DNA of 8,819 bases from Lachnoclostridium sp. (GTDB lineage: Bacteria > Bacillota > Clostridia > Lachnospirales > Lachnospiraceae): the NCBI GenBank assembly GCA_003445895.1, contig DMCD01000230.1, forward strand, positions 1-8,819, read 5' to 3'. A program made the position numbers and the translations under genes. Every line of letters begins with the position of its first letter. The first letter of the stretch is position 1. The notes beneath the pieces are model-generated. The model saw only the letters and a list, made by a program, of their open reading frames with translations. It was not told where the DNA came from and did not search any database. Of this stretch, positions 1-5,454 are shown piece after piece.

Positions 1-1556
1 TGATCCGGCAGATGTTTCCGGCGCAGCTCCGTCTCCTCCGGCCCGGTCAGATTCATGGCATGCTCCACACAGTGCTGCAGTTCCCGCACATTTCCGGGCC
101 ATTCATACATATAGAAAAGAGAAAGCACTTCCTCGCTGAGTCCGGAGATATTCCGGCCCAGCTTCCGGTTCAGCTCCATGATGAAGTTCCGCGCCAGAAG
201 CGGAATATCCTCCCTGCGCTCCCGGAGAGGCGGAATGGTGATGCTGATGACACTCAGCCGGTAGAATACGTCCTCCCGGATGATATGATCAGCCAATGCC
301 TTTGCTGGCGGAATGTTGACGTTGGAAATTACCCGGACATCCACCTTGCGTTCCTCCGTGCCGCCCACCCGGCGCACCATGCCGTCCTGCAGAACCCGCA
401 GGAGCTTTGCCTGCAGGGGAAGACTCATGGAATTCAGCTCATCCAGCAGGAGGGTGCCGCCGTCTGCCAGCTCGAAGAGACCGGCCCGCTTCTCTGCGCC
501 GGTATAGGCGCCCTTCTCCGTGCCGAACAGCATGGATTCCAGCAGGTTTTCAGGGATGGCCGCGCAGTTGATTGCGATGAAGGGCCCGAGGGACCGGGGG
601 CTGGCGTTGTGGATGCTCTGGGCGAACAGCTCCTTGCCTGTGCCCGTCTCCCCGTAGAGCATGATGGGAGAATCGGATTTGGCAAACATGTGGCACTTCC
701 GGATGGTTTCCCGGAGAACGGCGCTCTGTCCGATAATGTCCCGGAATTTGTACTTTGCGAACAGACGGTTTGGACTCTTGGGTTTATTCGGCCCGGGCAT
801 CTTCTTACCGGAAGCATCCGGCCCGCCGCCGTCAAAGTTTTGGCCCAGGAGCCGCTCCTGCAGGTCTATCACCTGCTTTGAGAGCTCTTCCACCCGAGAC
901 ATGTCTGCCGTCAGGCAGAAGACGCCGCAGATACGGCCGTCCCTGTAGATGGGATAGCTGCTGCAGCTGATGTCCAGGGAAGCGCCGTTCCTTGTAGAAT
1001 AGGTCTGGCGGCAGTTGATCAGGGGCTCTCCGGTCCGGAGAATAACCGGAACCGTCAGTTCATTGAATTTTTCACGGGAGCTGCTGGTCTGCGCTACGGG
1101 GTAGACCTCGGTGATATCCTTTCCGACCACATCCTCCGGCAGGAGGGATTCCATCTTCATGGTGGCGTTGTTGATGAGGAGGACCCGCTGCCTTTCATCT
1201 GCGAGGATCATGGGTTCCGGGATCAGGTTGATGATGGAGGTCATCATGTCACGGAACACCCCGTCGGAAATGTCCTTAAAACAGACCATGCGGCAGCCCT
1301 CCGGGATTTCTATGCCTTCCGGACAGGCACACCGGACCAGATACTTCTGAAACCCGATATTGATATAGTTATCGCCGGTATCCGCGGAGGACAGCTCAGG
1401 GACAGCTTCCGCAAACTTCTGTCCCTGCAGGGGCTGAGGCCTGCCCAGCAGCTTCTCCGCGGCTGTGTTGGCCTCGATGATATACTGGTCTTTTGAAACG
1501 AGAATCATTCCAAGCTCCGCCTGGGACAGGAGCCGCATGGCTTCAATGTAGTTCAT
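1..1556 (-). CDS. Sigma-54 dependent transcriptional regulator, PAS-PAS-AAA+ (3' end outside window)
   Basis: Bacterial enhancer-binding protein that would remodel sigma-54 RNA polymerase at -24/-12 promoters by ATP hydrolysis. The visible 518 residues read without a stop. Residues about 5-98 and 106-218 look like two PAS-type sensor regions, followed by a short linker (219-238) with helical character. The AAA+ domain starts near 270 (FRDIIGQS) and has Walker A GETGTGKE at 302-309, the sigma-54 contact loop GAYTGA at 349-354 (the Tyr form of GAFTGA), Walker B LLLDE at 369-373, FYRL at 431-434, PPLRERREDI at 442-451 and WPGNVREL at 486-493. The Fis-type helix-turn-helix expected after this lies beyond the left edge. 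The start is chosen at the ATG that begins MNYIEAM, with a run of seven G ending 8 bases upstream as the likely ribosome site. The signal sensed cannot be told from sequence. It is divergent from the nhaC-type gene, which is its obvious candidate target. Family assignment is secure; the target is inferred. Confidence 0.95.
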   Translation of the reverse strand, partial: MNYIEAMRLLSQAELGMILVSKDQYIIEANTAAEKLLGRPQPLQGQKFAEAVPELSSADTGDNYINIGFQKYLVRCACPEGIEIPEGCRMVCFKDISDGVFRDMMTSIINLIPEPMILADERQRVLLINNATMKMESLLPEDVVGKDITEVYPVAQTSSSREKFNELTVPVILRTGEPLINCRQTYSTRNGASLDISCSSYPIYRDGRICGVFCLTADMSRVEELSKQVIDLQERLLGQNFDGGGPDASGKKMPGPNKPKSPNRLFAKYKFRDIIGQSAVLRETIRKCHMFAKSDSPIMLYGETGTGKELFAQSIHNASPRSLGPFIAINCAAIPENLLESMLFGTEKGAYTGAEKRAGLFELADGGTLLLDELNSMSLPLQAKLLRVLQDGMVRRVGGTEERKVDVRVISNVNIPPAKALADHIIREDVFYRLSVISITIPPLRERREDIPLLARNFIMELNRKLGRNISGLSEEVLSLFYMYEWPGNVRELQHCVEHAMNLTGPEETELRRKHLPD

Positions 1557-1607
1557 TGTTTTTTCCCCCCCGATGAAAGCATGCTCTTTACAGTTTTGTC
1601 ATAATAT

Positions 1608-1637
1608 ATTGTACACCCGTTTTCAGGAGGGAGTTAA
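1608..1637 (-). promoter_or_regulatory. Possible promoter of the sigma-54 regulator gene
   Basis: On the minus strand TTAACT (1637-1632) and TACAAT (1613-1608) are separated by 18 bases, a fair match to a housekeeping -35/-10 pair. They stand about 50 bases upstream of the regulator's start codon. The match is moderate and the region is AT-rich, so this is a candidate only. Confidence 0.35.
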
Positions 1638-1672
1638 TGAAAAGTTACGTTAAATTTCGTAAAAGAAGTTGA
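1637..1672 (+). CDS. Possible 11-residue leader peptide upstream of nhaC
   Basis: An ATG follows a perfect AGGAGGG (1625-1631) at 5 bases and opens 11 codons (MKSYVKFRKRS, six Lys/Arg) before TGA. That TGA overlaps an ATG (TGATG, 1670-1674) which is in frame with the downstream antiporter gene, a layout seen in translationally coupled genes. Against it: the best promoter for the antiporter lies downstream of this ORF, I find no convincing plus-strand promoter upstream, and the ribosome site lies within the spacer of the putative divergent promoter. It may be chance. Confidence 0.25.
   Translation: MKSYVKFRKRS
1645..1662. promoter_or_regulatory. Inverted repeat TTACG-N8-CGTAA, possible operator
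   Basis: Two perfect 5-base arms, TTACG (1645-1649) and CGTAA (1658-1662), are centred about 1.5 helical turns apart between the divergent regulator and antiporter genes. Spacing and position suit a dimeric DNA-binding protein, such as the Fis-type domain of the neighbouring activator. Activator sites are usually farther upstream of the -24 element than the roughly 25 bases seen here, so an autoregulatory operator is also possible. The arms are short and AT-rich, so chance cannot be excluded. Confidence 0.3.
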
Positions 1673-1679
1673 TGAGTGG

Positions 1680-1709
1680 TTTACAGAATGCGCTTGACCG
1701 CTGTATAAT
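1680..1709 (+). promoter_or_regulatory. Sigma-70-type promoter for the nhaC-type antiporter gene
   Basis: TTTACA (1680-1685) and a perfect TATAAT (1704-1709) are separated by 18 bases. Transcription would start near 1716, giving a leader of about 50 bases before the ATG at 1765. This position supports the start at 1765 over in-frame starts at 1669 or 1672, which lie upstream of it. Confidence 0.65.
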
Positions 1710-1737
1710 CCGAGGGTCAATAACTTATGACGGAAAA

Positions 1738-1751
1738 GTAATCTGTATTAC
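1738..1751 (+). promoter_or_regulatory. Short inverted repeat beside the antiporter ribosome site
   Basis: GTAAT (1738-1742) and ATTAC (1747-1751) form a perfect 5-bp stem with a 4-base loop. It ends one base before GGAG (1753-1756), the likely ribosome binding site for the ATG at 1765. It might be a weak mRNA hairpin or an operator. A second imperfect repeat, GTCA-N8-TGAC at 1716-1731, lies just upstream. Both are too short for a firm call. Confidence 0.2.
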
Positions 1752-1764
1752 CGGAGAAAATGAT

Positions 1765-3075
1765 ATGTCAGAACGACTTACGCTGGGACTGTTTGTCCTG
1801 GCTCTTATTCTTTGCCTGGTAACAGGTCTGCCTATCCTGGCGGCCCTGGCAGCAGGCCTTGTGATTTTCATGCTGTACGGCAGAACGAAAGGGTTTTCCT
1901 GGAAGGAGCTTCTGCATATGGCGGTGATGGGCGTGTTCACAGCGCGGAATGTGCTGCTGACCTTCCTTCTCATCGGCATGCTCACAGCCCTCTGGCGCAT
2001 GGCTGGTACCATCCCAGTGCTGGTTTCCTGGGCTTCGGTGCTGATTAGGCCCTCCATCATCGTACTGATTACCTTTCTGTTAAACTGCCTGCTTTCGGTG
2101 CTGACCGGGACCTCCTTCGGCACCTCCGCCACCATGGGCGTCATCTGCGCCACCATGGGACAGGCCATGGGTGCGGACATGCGGCTTCTCGGCGGCGCGG
2201 TGGTGGCCGGCGCCTACTTCGGCGACCGCTGTTCCCCGGTTTCCACCAGCGCCCTGCTGGTGTCGGAACTCACGAAGACGAATATATTCGACAACATCCG
2301 CAATATGGTGCGCTCCTGCATCGTTCCCTTTGCGGTCTCCGCCCTGCTTTACTTTATGCTGGGACGAAACACTTCGGGCCATGCGGCGGAGCTTAACCTC
2401 AGGGAAATGTTTTCGGCCGAGTTTTCCCTTCATCCCGCAGCCTTCCTTCCGGCGGCGGTGATCATGGTTCTTTCGATTATGCGGGTACCGGTGAAGAAAG
2501 CGATGATCGCCTCCATCCTGACCGCCATTCCGGCGGCCCTGTTTCTGGAGCACCGGACATTCTATGAGATTCTGCACTGCGCTTATTTCGGATTTGCAGC
2601 CGCCGATCCGGCGGTGGCAAAACTGATGAACGGCGGAGGCATCGTCTCCATGTTCCGGGTCTTCGGCATCGTCTGCCTTTCTTCCAGCTACGGCGGCATA
2701 TTCCGGGAGACTGGGCTGCTGGACGGCATCCGGAACCAGGTAGAGGCCTTCGCGGGGAAAACGACAGAATATGCGGCCACCATGGTGACCGCGGTTCTTA
2801 CAGGTTCAGTTGCCTGCAACCAGACCCTGAGCATCATTCTGACCCATCAGCTGTGCAGCGGAATCCCGCAGAAAAAGGAGAAGCTTGCCCTGGACCTGGA
2901 AGATACGGCGGTGGTGATCGCACCGCTCATTCCCTGGTCGATAGCTGGAACCGTGCCGCTGGCGGCCGTGGGAGCACCGCTTTCCGGATTGCTTTTTGCC
3001 TTCTATCTGTATCTGCTTCCTCTGTGGAGAGCGGCAGGATCCTTTGCGGCGGCGCGGAAGCAGTCAAAAATATAA
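1765..3075 (+). CDS. NhaC-family Na+/H+ antiporter
   Basis: A 436-residue polytopic inner-membrane protein, by family expected to exchange Na+ or an organic ion for H+ or another ion. Visible features: hydrophobic segments through most of the length, GTSFGTSATMG at 115-125, GAYFGDRCSPVS at 149-160 followed by a T-N-I-F-D-N-I-R motif near 172-179, and the C-terminal LEDTAVVIAPLIPWSIAG at 378-395. These match the conserved NhaC pattern. The start at 1765 is preferred because GGAG stands 8 bases upstream and a strong promoter ends at 1709; the reading frame stays open back to 1669, but that stretch uses codons such as ATA, CGA and TCA unlike the body. Some NhaC relatives exchange malate/lactate or amino acids rather than simple ions, so the substrate is unknown. 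It is divergent from a sigma-54 activator and ends at a strong terminator, so it is probably monocistronic. Confidence 0.92.
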   Translation: MSERLTLGLFVLALILCLVTGLPILAALAAGLVIFMLYGRTKGFSWKELLHMAVMGVFTARNVLLTFLLIGMLTALWRMAGTIPVLVSWASVLIRPSIIVLITFLLNCLLSVLTGTSFGTSATMGVICATMGQAMGADMRLLGGAVVAGAYFGDRCSPVSTSALLVSELTKTNIFDNIRNMVRSCIVPFAVSALLYFMLGRNTSGHAAELNLREMFSAEFSLHPAAFLPAAVIMVLSIMRVPVKKAMIASILTAIPAALFLEHRTFYEILHCAYFGFAAADPAVAKLMNGGGIVSMFRVFGIVCLSSSYGGIFRETGLLDGIRNQVEAFAGKTTEYAATMVTAVLTGSVACNQTLSIILTHQLCSGIPQKKEKLALDLEDTAVVIAPLIPWSIAGTVPLAAVGAPLSGLLFAFYLYLLPLWRAAGSFAAARKQSKI

Positions 3076-3098
3076 CGATAATAATCACAAACAGAATC

Positions 3099-3137
3099 AA
3101 AAAAAGAAGTTCTGCCATCAGCAGAACCTCTTTTTTT
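3099..3137. terminator. Bidirectional intrinsic terminator
   Basis: GTTCTGC (3109-3115), a 5-base loop and GCAGAAC (3121-3127) form a perfect 7-bp stem. One A/C mismatch is followed by further pairing, with a run of seven A at 3099-3105 and seven T at 3131-3137. The A/T tails give a U-tract on either strand. It would end the antiporter transcript from the left and the small minus-strand gene (stop at 3177) from the right. Confidence 0.9.
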
Positions 3138-3176
3138 ACTCGAGTAATTCAATTATATGAAATCAGGTTTTTCAAA

Positions 3177-3263
3177 TTAGAACATGTTGCAGGCAAAAGC
3201 GAAGATTGCAAGCACTGCCAAGTAAGCGGAACCAACCATAACATTGAACTTTCTGCTATTCAT
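3177..3263 (-). CDS. 28-residue single-span membrane microprotein, unknown function
   Basis: A short ORF preceded on the minus strand by a perfect AGGAGGGG (3277-3270), 6 bases before the ATG. The peptide starts MNSRKFN, with two basic residues at 4-5, runs through a hydrophobic stretch from about residue 8 to 25 (Val, Ala, Leu, Ile, Phe) and ends ACNMF at a TAA. This is the profile of a one-span membrane peptide. A terminator follows the stop after about 40 bases, so the ORF has the ribosome site, frame and end expected of a gene. I do not recognise the family. Known small membrane peptides of similar size include transporter subunits or modulators (KdpF, MetS, AcrZ) and type I toxins. Neither role is shown here, and it is not in an operon with the antiporter, which converges on it. 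Existence of the gene is fairly likely; its function is unknown. Confidence 0.65.
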   Translation of the reverse strand: MNSRKFNVMVGSAYLAVLAIFAFACNMF

Positions 3264-3406
3264 TGTTAACCCCTCCTGAAAAATTTATATTCAGCAGCTG
3301 TCAGAACCAATTTCATGTAAGTATAAGCAGCATCTCCGGCAGTTCCTGTTTGCAAGGCAATAATACAAAAATAGTTTGTTAAAAGGAAGACAAAGAAAAT
3401 GATGAC

Positions 3407-3427
3407 GCCATAAGATAACATGATGGC
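3407..3427. promoter_or_regulatory. Inverted repeat GCCAT-N11-ATGGC, possible LysR-type operator
   Basis: Perfect 5-base arms at 3407-3411 and 3423-3427 lie just upstream of the candidate -35 element of the LysR gene. An interrupted dyad in this position is typical of the recognition site that LysR-type proteins bind near their own promoter, though the classic T-N11-A core is not clear here. The assignment is inferred from position and symmetry only. Confidence 0.3.
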
Positions 3428-3433
3428 AGAATG

Positions 3434-3462
3434 TTGCTATAAGAATTACTTTGTGGCATAAT
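3434..3462 (+). promoter_or_regulatory. Probable promoter of the LysR-EamA unit
   Basis: TTGCTA (3434-3439) and CATAAT (3457-3462) are separated by exactly 17 bases. Transcription would start near 3469, leaving a leader of about 68 bases before the ATG at 3537. Confidence 0.5.
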
Positions 3463-3536
3463 AGTCCGGGCGCTCGGAACATATCAGAGTGCCGGAAACA
3501 GACTGTCGCAGCCGGAATGCTGAGCGGAGGAATCCC

Positions 3537-4418
3537 ATGGATGACAGAAAAATACGAAGCCTTCTGACGGTGCTGGAGACCGGGAGCATCAGCTCCGCAG
3601 CCGAGATCCTGAACGGCACCCAGTCGGGCATTACCCAGACCATGAACGCCCTGGAGGCGGAGCTGGGCTTTAAAATATTGTATCGTACGAACCGGGGCGT
3701 GACGCTCACCGAGGCGGGTGCAAAGATCCTGCCGCTGCTCATGCAGCTGGATGAGGACTTCCGGGCTCTTGAGCGGGAGAGCAGGGAGATCGCCGCAGGA
3801 AGAGGCATTCCGATTCGCATCGGGACCTATTCCAGCATTGCCAATGCCTGGCTGCCGGATATATTGTCCAAATATGAGGAGCGCCATCCGGAGATTTCCT
3901 TTGAGATCATGGTCAGCTCCGACAAGCTGGCAAAGTGGCTTTCGAAGGGAAAGGTGGATATGCTGCTGGCCGATGAGGAGCTGGGAGCGGGATTCCGCTG
4001 GTTCCCTATCATGCAGGACGAATATATGGCGGCGGTGCCGATCGGCTCGGTCATCGCCCAGAGAAGTGCTATCACAGAGGATGAGCTGCAGAAGTATCCG
4101 ATGATCGTCAGTATGATGTCGTCCTACCGGCGCTACCGGGAGGCATCGGGTAAAAACGAGCAGAGAGTCATCCGGGTCAGCACGGACGATGATACCACCA
4201 TCATCCGGATGGTGGGAAGGGGACTGGGGGTCTCCGTCATCGCCGGCCTGAGCAGTGAGGATGTCCCGGCCAATGTCCGCGTCATCCCGCTGGACCCGCC
4301 GGTGTACCGCACCATCGGCGTGGCACTGCCGGAACAGCCGCTGCAGGCAGTGAAGGCATTTGCCGACTACCTGGTGAAGAATGAACGGCGGGCTATGGAT
4401 CGTCCGACTGCAAGATGA
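3537..4418 (+). CDS. LysR-family transcriptional regulator
   Basis: A 293-residue cytoplasmic DNA-binding protein of the usual length for the family. Residues 1-60 form the winged helix-turn-helix, with TGSISSAAEILNGTQSGITQ at 15-34 and the turn TNRGVTLTEAG at 51-61. A linker helix runs to about 88, and an effector-binding domain of periplasmic-binding-protein type follows from IPIRIGTYSS (91-100), with the usual GRGLGVSVI near 228-235. The start is set at MDDRKIR because GGAGG lies 6 bases upstream; a GTG-started extension to 3489 has no comparable site. A transporter gene begins 40 bases after the stop on the same strand, so the regulator probably controls its own operon. Many LysR genes are instead divergent from their targets, so control of the microprotein gene on the other side is also possible. 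The effector is unknown. Confidence 0.93.
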   Translation: MDDRKIRSLLTVLETGSISSAAEILNGTQSGITQTMNALEAELGFKILYRTNRGVTLTEAGAKILPLLMQLDEDFRALERESREIAAGRGIPIRIGTYSSIANAWLPDILSKYEERHPEISFEIMVSSDKLAKWLSKGKVDMLLADEELGAGFRWFPIMQDEYMAAVPIGSVIAQRSAITEDELQKYPMIVSMMSSYRRYREASGKNEQRVIRVSTDDDTTIIRMVGRGLGVSVIAGLSSEDVPANVRVIPLDPPVYRTIGVALPEQPLQAVKAFADYLVKNERRAMDRPTAR

Positions 4419-4458
4419 GATAATACCACAGAAAGTAAGACAAGGAAGGTTCATATCA

Positions 4459-5343
4459 ATGAGCGACAGAGCAGCAAGAATACAGGGATTTTTCTGGACC
4501 ATCGCGTCCGCGATCATCTTCGGACTGCAGCCGATGATCTCGATCACCATCTATGAGGAGGGGGCAAATGCGATCTTTGTCTGCTGGGGCAGACTTGCCG
4601 TGGCAACCATCGGCATGGCGCTTCTCTGTAAATTTGTGTTTCACAGGTCTTTTGCCATTACGAAGAAAGAATTCGCAAAGCTTCTCATCTGTGCCCAGGG
4701 ATTTGCGCTGACGCCGCTGTTTCTGTATTCTTCCTATAACTATATGGCCTCGGGGCTGGCGACCACCGTCCACTTCACCTACCCGGTGCTGGTGCTCTTA
4801 GGCTGCATGATATTCCTGCACCGGCCCATGTCGAATGTAAAGAAGTTCTGCTGCGTCCTGTGTTTTGCGGGCATCGCCTTTATGAGTGACTTATCCGGCG
4901 GCATGAGCGTGACGGGATTTGCCCTTTCCTTTATCTCCGCCATCGCCTTTGCGGGATATATTATTTATCTGGACGGCAGCGGCCTGCAGGAGATGCATCC
5001 TGCAAAGCTGGCTGCCTGGCTTTCTCTTATCGGCGCGGTGGAGCTTTTCCCGCTGGTGCTTGCCACCGGCAATATGTGCTGGAATCTGTCGCCGAAGGGC
5101 CTTATGTTTCTGGTACTCCTCGGCATCGCCTCCGGGTGCATGGCGAGCACATTTTTCCAGATCGGAACCAAGCTGGCAGGGCCGGCTACGGCTTCCATGC
5201 TCTCCACCTTTGAGCCGATCACCAGCATTATCGTGGGGCTTCTGGTATATCATGAGGTGATTTCTCTTCGCTCCGGAATCGGTGCCATCTGCATTCTCAT
5301 CGCCGTTCTGCTGGTGGCATGGGATGAGTTGAAGGAGGAGTAA
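4459..5343 (+). CDS. EamA/DMT-superfamily transporter
   Basis: A 294-residue integral membrane protein with about ten hydrophobic segments arranged as two EamA halves (roughly 10-143 and 153-288). The second half has the characteristic FEPITSIIVGLLVYHE at 251-266 and ends in a short charged tail. Members of the drug/metabolite transporter superfamily commonly export amino acids, other metabolites or toxic compounds; the substrate here cannot be assigned. The start at MSDRAAR is preferred because AAGGAAGG (4442-4449) precedes it at 9 bases, whereas the earlier in-frame ATG at 4381 overlaps the end of the LysR gene and would add a non-hydrophobic 26-residue leader. The 40-base gap after the LysR gene holds no terminator, so the two are probably co-transcribed. 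No clear hairpin terminator follows. Confidence 0.92.
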   Translation: MSDRAARIQGFFWTIASAIIFGLQPMISITIYEEGANAIFVCWGRLAVATIGMALLCKFVFHRSFAITKKEFAKLLICAQGFALTPLFLYSSYNYMASGLATTVHFTYPVLVLLGCMIFLHRPMSNVKKFCCVLCFAGIAFMSDLSGGMSVTGFALSFISAIAFAGYIIYLDGSGLQEMHPAKLAAWLSLIGAVELFPLVLATGNMCWNLSPKGLMFLVLLGIASGCMASTFFQIGTKLAGPATASMLSTFEPITSIIVGLLVYHEVISLRSGIGAICILIAVLLVAWDELKEE

Positions 5344-5360
5344 TACAAACCTGCCGGAGA

Positions 5361-5388
5361 TTGTGATATACTGATTCTGTCAGATAAT
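5361..5388 (+). promoter_or_regulatory. Possible promoter of the cardiolipin synthase gene
   Basis: TTGTGA (5361-5366) and GATAAT (5383-5388) are separated by 16 bases in the 111-base gap after the transporter gene. Transcription would start near 5395. The synthase may also receive readthrough from the LysR-EamA unit, since no terminator is seen between them. Confidence 0.4.
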
Positions 5389-5454
5389 ACCCTGCCTGCA
5401 TACTGGGAAGATGCACATCGCGGGAGAAACAAGAAGGAGGGAAGGGTCAGATTC

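Larger units (their letters stand above)
3264..3536. other. AT-rich divergent intergenic region between microprotein and LysR gene
   Basis: This stretch carries the ribosome site of the minus-strand microprotein (3270-3277) and the promoter and ribosome site (GGAGG, 3526-3530) of the LysR gene. For the microprotein I find no promoter with both hexamers convincing; TATTAT on the minus strand at 3365-3360 is the best -10-like element, without a good -35. No tRNA, repeat array or longer ORF with a ribosome site is visible. Confidence 0.6.

Noticed and set aside
12..881. A 289-codon plus-strand open frame opposite the sigma-54 regulator
   Set aside because: It is the antisense shadow of a gene whose AAA+ motifs read cleanly on the minus strand; it has no ribosome site and its composition is not that of a real protein.
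1669..1764. N-terminal extension of the antiporter to the TTG at 1669
   Set aside because: A strong promoter lies inside it, the codons differ from the body of the gene, and the ATG at 1765 has its own ribosome site. It is kept only as a finding because of the TGATG overlap.
3185..3211. TTGC/GCAA inverted arms, considered as an antisense RNA or attachment site
   Set aside because: The arms are 4-5 bases, lie within the microprotein frame, and have no promoter or terminator that would define a separate RNA.
3420..3461. A 13-codon plus-strand ORF upstream of the LysR gene
   Set aside because: It has no ribosome site, and it would lie upstream of the likely transcription start near 3469.
3291..4550. 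A 419-codon minus-strand open frame across the LysR gene
   Set aside because: It overlaps the LysR gene completely and crosses the promoter region; it shows no family motif and is an antisense shadow.
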